The notes under the pieces are model-generated. The model was not told the origin of the DNA. It did no database searches and saw nothing but the letters and a program-made list of their open reading frames with translations. This document shows, piece after piece, positions 42,551 through 55,000 of a stretch of 64,000 nucleotides of DNA. The translations under genes were made by a program, and so were the position numbers. Location: NCBI GenBank assembly GCA_027627225.1, contig CM051033.1, positions 45,388,816 to 45,452,815 of the forward strand. The letters are read 5' to 3'. The stretch is from Congeria kusceri (Eukaryota; Mollusca; Bivalvia; Myida; Dreissenidae). The first letter of the stretch is position 1. Each line of letters opens with the position of its first letter.

Positions 42551-43407
42551 GATAACGTATTTGTAACTGTCAAGCTGTTATATAATTACCCTAGCCGACA
42601 CTGAAGCCAGAATAAACGAGCTGCTTCTGTTAATTAAATATTAATGAATATGAAGTAACATAATCATGATGTCAAACATAGTTTCGTCAGCAGATTTGGC
42701 TTTGTTGTGATTGTTACATTATTTGCATTATAATTTAAGTATTTGAAACATATCCACATATACATAATTTAGTGAATAAAACAGAGACAAGTTTAATGAA
42801 AAAACAAACAACATTTTATAAGTTTATTCAGACAAGAAGAAATCTTTCCACCGGGTACTCCGATTTGCATTATGTTTACCCATTCAGACATACGGTGAAC
42901 ACTTGCTAAATCGTACATTATTTATAGAAAACCAAAATTAGTCATGTTGGGAACCAGACTTACAAGACCGGTAGACCCCGGAGATGGGCCGGTAAATTAG
43001 GTCACATTACACTAAATAACTAAGTCATATGGGCTGTACTCTCTAAATAAATCAACAAGTTTAACTCGAAGTCATGTTCTTAGGTTTAGAAACTTGCTTT
43101 GATATTCTTTTTTGGAGATGTTGGTAGAGTAGTTAGCATTGGTATGCACAAATAAATCACTGATATGTTTTAAGATTGGAGACTACAGAATGACACTTGC
43201 GCTGAGGCTGGTTACATTAAACTAGAAAGTAGCCGGTAAAAAGATGGTGATAAAACAGTCAACTTTGTTTAGTGTCGAGTTCTTTCTTACATATTACATG
43301 ATATACCCTTTTTATTGCTTAAATCAATACAGCTTAGAATGCTCTTTTAGAAAAGATGGTTAAGAGGGACCCTATGTGCAAAATGTTGCATTTATTTTTG
43401 GTTATAG
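41814..43407. other. intergenic DNA between the BEL element and the 43.4 kb transposon
   Basis: It holds the inverted dispersed repeat 42188-42836 with an (AAT)n run at 42495-42549. From 42840 to 43407 nothing was recognised. Confidence 0.6.
42188..42836. repeat. inverted relative of the 14.6-15.3 kb repeat
   Basis: Reverse complement of about 14750-15300, including 'ttcttaagttgtttcactc' and 'tgtttgtacacaaagtttga'. The AAT microsatellite sits at the same internal place in both copies, so it belongs to the element. Confidence 0.75.
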
Positions 43408-43983
43408 TTAGGCCTAAATTAAAATTAAGTTTGTTTGCCCTTTACCGACCGACCCACAAAAATTCCTTGCTTTAAATTTCGTATTTTGTTTTGCTCACAA
43501 CTTTCATACGCTACAATTGTGATCATTAAGGCGCTTGAACAGATGAGTATAATGCATGTGAGTGTGAAAACAAGCGCCAATTGACCGAATGCTAGTAAAC
43601 ATGGTGTATTTCACGTTTTGTCGTGTACTCACCGGTCGACGTATAACGTCATCATCTGTGTATATAATTACGTTTTGTTTTAAGGTTAGATACCAGTAAC
43701 TAGTAGGGTGATCCCTTGAAAGTTGTCCGTATATGAAATAGTTCGTTTTTTCTTCTGTCGAATGAAAGACACATTTCGCATAACGGACACTGGTTGCAAT
43801 AGTTATTTCCTGAAAACGACATGTCTTTTATGCTGTTTGATGTATCATGACACCGAATTACTTGAAATTTTAATATTCAGCAGTTTATGTATACACAGCA
43901 TGTGCTTTTGTCGAAATCGCGAATGTTTCTTACGAGCGACTACAATAAAGTGAGATGAATTTTCTAAGCATAACATATCTTTT

Positions 43984-44850
43984 TTAGCTCGGCTATTTCC
44001 AAGAATAGGTGAGCTATCCTACTACCCCCGGCGTTGGTTGAAGTTTTTATTCAAAAGTCTTGTAACTTCAAAACTACATAAGTTATTCACTTTAAACTTG
44101 GAATATACATTTGTCATCAACTCCAGTATCAGGGGCAACATTCCCCATCACTCTGTTTTGTATTTGACAGAGTTATGCCCCATTTTCACTTAGATTTTCT
44201 GGTTGAAGTTTATATTCCAAAGTTTTGTAACTTCAAAACTAAATGAGTTATTCACTTGAAACTTGGAACTAACCTTTGTCATCAACTCCAGTATCAGGGG
44301 CAACCATTCCCATAACTCTATTTTGTATTTTGACAGAGTTATGCCCCTTTTTCACATAGATTTTCTGATTAAAGTTTATATTTAAGAGTCTTGTAACTTC
44401 TATACTACATAAGCTTTTCACTTGAAACTTGGAACTAACCTTTTTCATCAACTCTAGTATCAGGAACAACATTACCCATTACTCTATTTTGTATTTTGAC
44501 AGATTTATACCCCCTTTTCACTTAGATTTTCTGTTTAAAGTTTATATTGAAAAGTTTTATAATTTCAAAACTACATAAGTTATTCACTTGAAACTTGGAA
44601 CTAACATTCGTGATCAACTCTAGTATCAGGGGCAACATTACCCATAACTCTGTTTTGTATTTTAAAAGAGTTATACACAGTTTTTACATACATTTTGCGG
44701 TTAAAGTTTTTGTTGCAAAAATGTACTGAGGCTTCACTTAAAAGTTGTGTATTTTAACAAATTTATGCCCCTTCCAGTTTCCAAAATATGTACCAACTGA
44801 AATTTTTCGAATAGTCGAGCGCGGTGTCCTCTAACAGCTCTTGTTTATTT
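43984..44850. repeat. nested element with four tandem units ('agctcggctatt' type)
   Basis: Opens 'tttttagctcggctatttcc' and closes 'cgaatagtcgagcgcggtgt' + 'cctctaacagctcttgttt'. About four units of 160-175 bp carry 'cttgtaacttcaaaactaca', 'aagttattcacttgaaactt', 'catcaactccagtatcaggg' and 'gacagagttatgcccc'. This start and end are typical of a common bivalve repeat. Confidence 0.75.
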
Positions 44851-44995
44851 TAAATTTTGAAAGCAGAGAGAACCATCTTTCCAAAGAGATCAGACTCGCA
44901 ATATCTGAATCGAAGAAAAGTGGCGATGCCAGGAGATTTTGCTGTTTTGCAATGGGACCATATGGCGATTTGATTTACCTGTTTCTAACCTTCAG

Positions 44996-45216
44996 CGTGT
45001 TTGTTGAAATCAATAACTAAATACAAAATTCATAAAGTTGAAACAGGTAAAAATTGGGATGTATTGTATGATACATTGTGCGTGGTAGACGAGAACAAGA
45101 AAATTACCGACAAAGTTTCGATTTCAATTAGCAAATCAACAAGTGGCAGTGCAGAAATTTTTTACCCTGATATTACCAAAAAAGTGTATGTCAATACTGG
45201 CTTTGTTAAGGAATAA
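44996..45216 (+). pseudogene. possible terminal coding exon inside the transposon, unrecognised
   Basis: An acceptor-like 'tttctaaccttcag' ends at 44995. It is followed by an open frame of about 73 codons to TAA at 45216, containing VETGKNWDVLYDTLCVVDE, SISISKSTSGSAEIFYP and VYVNTGFVKE. The composition is more protein-like than the AT-rich frames around it, but I recognise no family. It could be a remnant of an element-encoded or captured host gene, or chance. Confidence 0.3.
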
Positions 45217-45839
45217 TTATTCTATCAGTACTAGTAAGTGTTATTTGTTAAATTGTCAAAAACAAAAACACAGTTTATAATTGAGAGGACAGAGACATCC
45301 GAGTTAACAACATTTCTGATGTTCTTATTTGTGACATTTTAATCAAATTATTTTTAATTTCAAATCACTGATTTTACATTTGTCTAGTCAACCAAAATTT
45401 ATTTGTACCGTATTAAAATGATTGGGACTGTCTAGTCAGTTCAGCCATTGATACTAATACACTGTTTTCTTGTCAGACAGTATGTATCTATGCTGCATTA
45501 ATTAATATATGTGTCTAGTAAATGACATAAAGACATTGGTATTAAATAGAATACATGTACTTCACAAATTGTTTTTTTAAAGCATTGCGTATTCTATTTA
45601 TGTCTATTATTAAAACCAGTTTTACCAAGTATAATCTTGGTTGTATCAATCAAGATGAAGAAAGTAATTGTGATTTTCAAACAAAGATACCATTATAATG
45701 TATTGCTAAATGACGATTTTTAGTTATGACAAAGATTAAATTCTCGGAATAAAATAATATATTTTTCCTACCTACCGACCCACCTCTAACATTTCGGGTC
45801 GGTAAAAGGCAAACAAAAGATTTTTAAATTTAGGCCTTA

Positions 45840-46012
45840 TCGCTTTTACAGAAAATTACATAAGGATTGGAATTAGTATATTGTAACCATTACACAAGTT
45901 TTGCGTTTTTCACGAGACAGCGATTGTTTAGAATTTCACAAGCATTATATAATAAAATCACTTTCAGTTTTGTTGTTACTTTCCATATATTTTTCACTTT
46001 ACCAGCTTATAA
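45840..46012 (+). promoter_or_regulatory. XRN1 5' flank / 5' UTR
   Basis: Only 176 bp separate the 43.4 kb transposon from the XRN1 ATG. A pyrimidine-rich run ending 'cactttaccag' at 46005 could be an acceptor of an upstream 5' UTR exon; if so the promoter is farther left, inside or beyond the transposon. No TATA box identified. Confidence 0.35.
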
Positions 46013-46087
46013 ATGGGTGTTCCAAAGTTCTATCGATGGGTATCGGAAAGATATCCATGCCTCTCCGAGGTTGTCAAGGAATTTCAG
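46013..46087 (+). CDS. XRN1: XRN1 exon 1 (coding part)
   Basis: 25 codons, [15 protein letters not shown] to VVKEFQ, then donor gtaaca. The start is fixed by the invariant [10 protein letters not shown]-terminus of the family, whose Gly2 and following residues pack at the active site. Leaves in phase 0. Confidence 0.95.
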
Positions 46088-49000
46088 GTAACATGATAAA
46101 ATACGTTACTATTTTCACTAATTTGAATTTTTTTTGGAAAACCTACCTATCTTTTCACTTAGCCTTAGGTATGAGCAATTGCAGAATAAACGCTAATTTA
46201 AACAGTATACTTGTAAGCCCTAGGAAATAATTGAGATACATGCTATGCTGGGGATATCTAAAGAAACTTCAGCGAACAGTTTATATAGTACTGACCAGAC
46301 CTGTTCGCTGAAGCCAAACCCATATCGAAAGTCAACCAGAGTCGTAACATATTTATGTCACGCTATAAATCCATAATTTTGCAATTTCTGGATTAAATCA
46401 TTACGTATACAGGTAAGTCAATATAAACTTTTGAATAGTGGTGTGTTTTGAGAATCGAAATTGTCACATGCATCAAATAATATCTGAAAATAACTCTGAT
46501 TAGGCCTCAATAAATTGATCAGATGTTCGTCGCATTTGCCCCACTTTAAAATTGAAAAAAAAAAAAAATTTTGGCGCCCTACAATTTTGCCCCGCACCCG
46601 ATTTTTTAAAATGAAGTTTTCATCAACAAGTCTCATTTTACCCCCAAATCATAGCAAGCAATTGGTACTGATATAGACGTGAATAAGGCTTTTTGCAGCG
46701 ACTGGTTTATGTACAGAGCACATAATTTATGACCCAAACCTTTACTCTCCAATAGCCAGTCTGGCACAGCTGCCATGTGTATTTCGACTCGGTAATTTCT
46801 TATCATGTTTTATCGAACTTGTAAAAACACAGCGAGCTGTTTGTCAGCATTCATTGCCTAATTTAAGATGATTGCTTGCAAGCTCTTGTAATATCAGCAG
46901 ACACTACAGTTAATTAAAGGATTATCTTGTCGATAAAGGATGTGTGAAATTGGATGTCCGGAATGTGTCAAATGGACTGATTATCGGGTATGTTTACATT
47001 TCGGACAGTTTTGACCAGCGGTTTGTCCTTTATTTCTTACTTCTAATATCTGCACATAAAAGTTGTTTTTGACATGTCCATTTTATAAATTCAACGTATT
47101 TGTTGGGGGTACATTTTGTTCAGCTTTTATATAGTAAGGTACATTTAACAGGGCAAGCCAATTCATTGTTAGTTATTAATTTCAATTTATTTATGGATAT
47201 ATTTTGTTAACATCTTGTAGATATTTTACGAGTGTATGTTTAAATAAGAAATAATTATCCAAGTTTACTGCAATGAACAATTAACAAAAATGTTAATATA
47301 AAAATCTAAATATACTAATGCATTTGTAATGCCATAATGCAATTAATAATTATGTACATCACAGTGAAGTATAATTTTATAACAATTGAAACAAATTGAA
47401 TAAGATATAACCATTCCCTGAAATGGAAACATGCAACGATCAGTCGATTAAAAAATTGGCTCAAGAAAAATAAGAGCCATTGTGAGCCCTGGTTTACGGT
47501 TTTAAAAAATGGTGGCGTCCAGTGGTTTCGTCGTGACATTTAAAGATACAGAACTTATACTAGTCATTCCTAAAGCGTTTTGTGTTTATTGTATGACATT
47601 TCATATTCATGTTATTAAACTGTTGGTAGTGAGTGACTTGGTGTATCAAATATCTATTTTGATAATGACAATTACCTTGTATAAGGTCTACTTTCTTATA
47701 GTTAAGATATGGCTATTTAGTATTTACTGCCGGGTATTAATTTAATAGCAGAATCACTATTGAAGACTTGTTGCACAAAACCCTTAGCAGGACATGGTCG
47801 AAGAAGAAATGGAGAAACTAGTTGCTTAGTTTATTACATATATATTGATTTTGACAACAATTTATGGACCAGAGCAGATGAATAGGAAATTATTTACACG
47901 ATATCAAGTTAGGATGGCGTTTGGCGGTAATTTTTAATCACTATCGGCAAGATAGGATTTTTTATAATTTTGCGCTTTTCGCTCACCTCCGATTTTATAA
48001 AAAATGGAGAAAAAATATTTTTATTTCGCTCGCTCCAATTTTTTTGGGACAAAATCCGTAGAACAACTGATCAATTTGTTGTGGCCTTAGCACACAGTGT
48101 ACAATTACGCCGCCATTGTTGTTTTATCACATGACTACAAGATTTTCATTTGGATATTTTCGGAGCGACCTTGACCTTTTTGTTTGCCAAATTGTAAACA
48201 TGGTTTTCTTTTTCCGTAATGCATTATATCTGTTCAATTACTCATGTCTAATCAGTAAACATATTGTATTAATAATGTTGTAAGTGATGTTTAATGTATT
48301 TTTCTTTTACTGGTATTAAAATTACAGTAAATGTCCTTATCGATGCCCATGCCCTAATAGACGCGCATGGGGTATTTTTTGGTCCCGAAATATTTGTTGT
48401 CAATCTATTTTTTCGAACATTAACGAAAAACTCAAGTTAAATTCGATAGAAACGATTAAATAGACAGTCATATTTATGTATCCGGAATTGCCTGTATATA
48501 AATAAACCTATGCCCCACTATATGGGTTACACGCAACCATATATGACGCAAGTGAATGGGACCACAAAAACACATGACAATATTATGAATATTTGTTACA
48601 AGAACATCTAATAACAGTTTGCGCACGCAAAGTAAGTTTCACACTTCCCACGTGGAGGTTTCAACAACAAGCGCTATCTAAAGCAGTCAACCAGAATGTT
48701 GTGAACAGTGCCATTATTATACATGTACCGTTGGCGTACATGTATTAGCATTCTAGGTGTTAATAATTTAGACTGTACCATTGTGCATTACGTCGTGCGA
48801 GTGACCTCGTCGTGTCGATCTACAATATCAATTTAGACAGTACCATTGTGAATTTTTTCATGCCAACAAAGCCCATTGGCCGTATTTAATCTGTACCAAG
48901 GTGTATTACGACATTGGAAAGTGCGCATAAATGAAAACTTGACCTAAAATGACACGCGCAGTCATAGCACATGTTCTTTTACTAAAAATAGTTTAAAAAG

Positions 49001-52000
49001 TCACATGACCGTGACATCCCGTGAGATTCTCATTTGACAAATGTCTTCTATGTGGCTGATTTTCCTCCACATTTTAGTAACGAAACGATAATTTAGAAGT
49101 GTTTTAGACCGTATTTTGTCATAAGTATGCTAACTAGATGTAAAAATTATCCATCTATCCAATAATGCTGCCTATTTGGTTCAGAAGTGCACTTGAAAGC
49201 AGTTTTGGGCAGTTTTTTTTGTTACTGTTGATAAACTGTTAAATTCTTGAGACTTGCTGGTAGACTTTACTATGGGGGTTGCTCCATAACTTTTATGTCG
49301 CGCAAAGTCAAAAAATATAAAAAGCGTTATGGAAACCAGAACTATGCTGGGGAAGGACCAATTCTGTGGTGGAAAGTTTGCCTTCTTTGTCTATATTGTT
49401 GCGACAGGATTTTGTTTGCTACTCACGCGTCCGGAAATTACATAGTTATTTTGAACGGATTGCAATAAAACTACATACCTGGATATATAAACCATTTCTA
49501 ATTAATGTTCAATGAATATTATTATGATAACACTTTCATTTTGCATGCCTGAGCAATTTAAACCTACACACTATTGCATTTTTCAACACATTTTGCTGTA
49601 TTCCACTGTGTAAACTTTAATCAGTATTCTGCTACACTGTAACGATTTTATGATTTCGATTGGTCAATCAATTCTATTAATAAATACATTCGTCATCCGA
49701 TTGGTTTAAGCATATTCGAAGGGTTAAACAAGGCGAGGTAAATATGGCTGTCGGTACATTAATGTAGATTAATACAAAAGTTTAAATCGGTATTTAAACG
49801 CATGTCGAAGGTAAATTTTGGTACATGTTTAGCAGTTTAGGTGTTGTTTCAGTAAAGAAGATTGATGGCTAACTTTATAGTTGCTAATAATGGACATTTG
49901 TGAAATTTTAAACTTTCAGTTTTCTACCACGTAATTTGCCTTTTGGCGATTAGATGCTGCAGCAAATTTAGCCCAATCTAAAAAAAGTAGCACTAAATTC
50001 GCATTAAGGTATTCGCACACTTATGAAATCGGGTAGTATCGACTCATTTGGTAACGTATCGGTGTCTTCCTGAATATTTCGGAACAACGTCGGGCGACTA
50101 TAATATCGAAAAGTTACATAAATAAAATCATGTATTTTGTAAATAAACCGTTAACTAAAACAAAACATTTACTTTTTGGTTAGAAACAGCAATTTTTTGA
50201 CAGAATTAGCGTATATTTCATTTGTTAAGCATAAATAATAAAATATTGCGTTTTGGCCTCGTTTTTATCAAAATGGCAGCGTCCATGATTGTTTAATCTG
50301 TCCGTTTATAAACAGTGAAATATATTATCTAGACATAAACAGTAAACCACCAAAAAGGCTCGTGAACGTATTTACTGATCATAGTGAGCGTGTTGATACG
50401 TTCCCTATACTGGTGTAATTATTAACGATGTGTCTACGGTACAAAATCTCTTGAAGTGGAAGCCTTATGAAGGACTGTGGAATTTGTTGTTTTTATTTCT
50501 GAAAATATCTACCATCACAAACAGCGCTATCGAGGACCTGTATCGATGACAATATCGTGTGGAACATTTGATTCTTTTGAACGCTACTAGCTACTTCGGT
50601 GCCAAAATAGAGACTGTTGGATCATGAAAAGTGCTGTATAAATGAAAGACACACCATAAACTCCATGTTATGAGTTGAATTCAAGTGAAGACTGGCTTGA
50701 TTTGCACCACATTGCATACAGGTTTGTTTTGACAATGGTGGTTGTTCTTGGAATTCCTTTATTTTTTAGATGTATTAACATTAATAATAAGTGAATTAAT
50801 ACAGTTATATGTTTTTTATTTATTCAGTTCTCATTCATAACCATTTTCTATTAAACATATCATTCTTTTTAAATTGTAATGTCGTTTGATTTGTACATAT
50901 TGCAACAGATTCCTGTATTTTTTGTGTTAACTGATTCACATTTGAACTAAATGATATATAATTTGACATCAAAATTCTTATAAATGGAGCAATGCTCTCA
51001 GTGTATGTAGATAACAATTATGTTTCATTTACTTGTACATATACAATAAAGACTTAATACGTTTGTATTTGCAGCTCCCTGGCTCAGGTTCCCAGATGTC
51101 ACATCAATGGCAACATTCATAACTTATTCTAGACAAATCATCAATGGATTTTTTTGAGAGAAACAAAACAGTTCATCAGCTCAAGTTTTCACAAGAACAC
51201 ATAGGTCCAGGAAACTATATTGCATGAGAAGAATTTCCAACAACAATCATCAAGATTACAGTGCTGCTGTTCTTTTAATTTAATGATCTGCATGATTGTG
51301 CCCAAATTGACAAAACTTTTGATGTACACTTTTAAGTATCATCTTTTAGTTGTATTAATACTTAATAATTTTTGAAAATGTTGCTTTGCCAGCAATGACA
51401 TGCAACCATGCTTAAATTTAAGTAAGTTTTCTTCATTTCTTCATGGATTATTATATGAACAAAATAAATTAAAGATAGTTTTGTATTATTTAATATTGGT
51501 TAATTGTTATTCATACTCAACAACATTAACTAAATATACTGTATACAAATATAAAATATATTTTTTGCAATACTACAACATGCAATTACAACAGTTTGTA
51601 TTAAATTTGCTGATACACTTTGAGTAACAATTCAGTTAAATAGCAAATATGTTAGGTGTTTCAGTGTTTAATCTAATCTAAAAAAGTACATGTAAAGCTA
51701 CCAAACATTTATTTCAACTTAATCAAGTAAGACATTGGAATAAGCTAGAGTTTGGGACAATGTTAGGTTAAAAAGGTCTGATAAATAATAGTTTACAAAT
51801 AACTGTTGTCAATTCTCAAACCCACCCTTCCATACTTCATTGATCATCATATATTTCCAATTAGAAATGGTAAAAGTTTATAGTTTTGCATGGTTTATTT
51901 GTATTAACAATAAAATTAATTTTGGATGGTCAAATACACTTGTAGCTCTTGAATAATAGTCCAGAATTCACTTTGAAGCTGAAAGCACATTTTATAAAAG

Positions 52001-55000
52001 TGTTAGAATTTGTTTTCAGAGGGGGTACTTTTTGCTTATTTGTCAATATATGATTTGCTGTTAACATCACAAAGTTGTATATTTTATTTATAATTATGAT
52101 CATGTATCAGTCAGGCACTGTTTGTTAAATGATTTAATCTTTGCAACACATGCATATCAGTATGTTTTTTTGTGTAAATACTAGGTTAAAAGACAGTTGG
52201 ATAATTCATTCAGTTATTGGATTTCATGGGTCCTGTATGTTGGCATTTGTGTCCACTATAGTTTTTTGTGTAAATACTAGGTTAAAAGACAGTTGGATAA
52301 TTCATTCAGTTATTGGATGTCATGGGTCCTGTATGTTGGCATTTGTGTCCACTATAGTTTTTTGTGTAAATACTAGGTTAAAAGACAGTTGGATAATTCA
52401 TTCAGTTATTGGATTTCATGGGTCCTGTATGTTGGCATTTGTGTCCACTATAGTTTTTTGTGTAAATACTAGGTTAAAAGACAGTTGGATAATTCATTCA
52501 GTTATTGGATGTCATGGGTCCTGTATGTTGGCATTTGTGTCCACTATAGTTTTTTGTGTAAGTACTAGGTTAAAAGACAGTTGGATAATTCATTCAGTTA
52601 TTGGATGTCATGGGTCCTGTATGTTGGCATTTGTGTCCACTATAGTTTTTTGTGTAAGTACTAGGTTAAAAGACAGTTGGATAATTCATTCAGTTATTGG
52701 ATGTCATGGGTCATGTATGTTGGCATTTGTGTCCACTATAGTTTTTTGTGTAAGTACTAGGTTAAAAGACAGTTGGATAATTCATTCAGTTATTGGATGT
52801 CATGGGTCCTGTATGTTGGCATTTGTGTCCACTATAGTTTCTTCTGACGACTGTGGTCCAAGTGACTCTAATACTTAATTATAGGAACAATGTTTAGTAT
52901 TTAGTTGTATTAGTTGTTTTAAATAATAGTTTAAGTCACCAAGCTGTTATTGAAAACAGAATATTAGAATTTATGAAGTTTTGTGACATGTTCAGTTGTG
53001 ATATGTACTAAAAACAGCATTTGGCACGTTACTATGCTAGGTTTTCAAAACCTACCCCTGTATACTTTAGCTACAAATATTTCTGTTATACGACGGTGAA
53101 AGTTCATACTTTTTTGGTATTTCATTTGCATATGTATGTACATAATTTAAGTGGGCTCAATTCACCTATGCCCTTTACCTGTATGATCACAACTGACTTT
53201 AAAGTATGGACACGCATTTTCAAGTTAGTTGAATTTGTCCTTATTTTCGATAGGGGTACTGTACATATTTTAATGTTTTTCTTTATATTGTTTATATAAA
53301 CATCACACAGTTGTTATTATTCTGCTTATAGATATCCATGTAACTGTTACCAAGTTTAAAATAATATTATGCTGAAAAAAAAAAAACATGGACATATTTT
53401 GTGGCTTTTTCTAATATGACATCATGTACGCTTGAGCAATTTTTTTGACCAAGGGGGTGGCATTACAAAAATGCTAATAACTTTTTTATTACACGGTAAA
53501 ATGGCTTTAAATTTTCAAATACAGTGTCTTATTGATTGTAGATTATGATGGCAAAAAAAATAAACACATTTGTGATTATGACCATTAGTGTGTGAAAACC
53601 TTAAATGTCTTATTTATTAGATTAGCTGGCTTGTGTATTGTGTTAGCGCAACATTTCAACCCGATTAAGGTTTGACCCTGTGCCGTTTCACCCTGAAAGT
53701 GAAAAATGTTTCAACCTGGAACATTTCGCCCCAGTTAATCAGTTAAATAATATCATTAATATCGCACCAGGATGTTGTTATTTGAAGATTACGATAGTTT
53801 AGTAATTTTTGTTGGAAATATTTTTATAAAACACATTTTAATATAAATAATAAATTTTTAGTATGATACTTTCAACTCGTTTCCACACTAATCCCCTATT
53901 ATACTGAGGTGTTATTGCGGTACCCATAACATAACCTCAGTTGAGTGTTTCCATCACATTACTTTACAAGGGTATCATTGTGTTTTTAATAATTCAGTTT
54001 GTGTAAGTTAATGTTTTCATATAATAAGTTCGTGTGAATAAAAAGAAAGAAAAAAAACAACAAAATGCAACACATATAACAACTTTTCCCCAGATGTAAT
54101 TGTGGTAATTGTAATTTTTGAACACTGGGAAAAAATATGTAGATTGTATCATGTAGCACAATTAAACCATGTCTATTATAAGATATTTTATCATTATGTT
54201 TACCAAAAAAATTAGACTGATGCAGACGTTTCTGTCAAATATCAAATTCATCATGTTACTTTTCTCCTACTTTGCTCTTTGTATAACGTGCTTGCCATTT
54301 TGATCTTGCTCAAGACTGTCCCAAGGAATTTGAAGGAAATGTAACTTTAGTAAGATAAAACAAGAGACAGGATTTGCCGACCTTTACATTTCATACACAG
54401 TTTCAGCAGTTTGTTTTCAGGGACTAAAAATTAGTCTAAAAAAACATTGACGTTTTTGTTAATATGCTTTTCGTTTGCAATTGTTGACATAAAATTTCCG
54501 CTCAGTTATCCATAAAGATGACGTCCCATTGATTAAAAAAAAAAATTATCAATGAAGCTGATGTCATTTGCTCAATATTAAATTTTATGTCACTAAAACG
54601 CACATGTGAATGTACTTTAATGAAAGATAGTCTCAGTATAGAAGAAAATATAGTTTTATATTCATAAGCTTTGAAATACAGACTAAGATCGTGTTAGAAT
54701 CATAATAATATTTTTGTATGATAATTTGTTGTTGAATAACTCACAGTAAGGAGTATAGATGTGTGTTTTCAAATCAAATGTGTTTTGCACTTGTGTTTTA
54801 ATTCCTGCTCATCTATACTCCTTACTGTGGGTTATTTGACAACAAACCATGATACAAAAATCTGATTTCTTAAATAATCTTTGAGTTCTCAGTGTAAAAG
54901 GACAATGCATTCATAATTAATTAAATACACCTATAAAAATAAAAGTTTGCAGTACTATTCTGCATCATTTTTTACAGATTCCTGAGTTTGACAACTTGTA

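Larger units (their letters stand above)
43411..45836. mobile_element. PIF/Harbinger-like TIR element, 2.4 kb, just upstream of XRN1
   Basis: Ends GGCCTAAATTAAAATTAAG and (complement) GGCCTAAATTTAAAAATC, continuing 'gtttgcc.ttttaccgacc'. TTA duplicated at 43408-43410 and 45837-45839. It is a diverged relative of the 1.5 kb elements. Inside are a nested tandem-unit element (43984-44850) and a small open frame (about 44996-45216). No transposase is recognised. Confidence 0.75.

Noticed and set aside
47509..47745. 78-codon frame starting [13 protein letters not shown]
   Set aside because: The first 15 codons look plausible but the rest is AT-driven hydrophobic sequence in XRN1 intron 1, without splice support.
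50700..51120. Splice-like signals 'cattgcatacag|gtttg' and 'tttgtatttgcag' in XRN1 intron 1 as a nested gene
   Set aside because: No coding frame joins across them; signals of this strength are expected by chance.
52141..52878. 245-codon plus-strand frame with seven 32-residue repeats
   Set aside because: It lies in an XRN1 intron on the same strand, is explained by a 96 bp minisatellite of length divisible by three, and the units are as similar at silent as at replacement sites.
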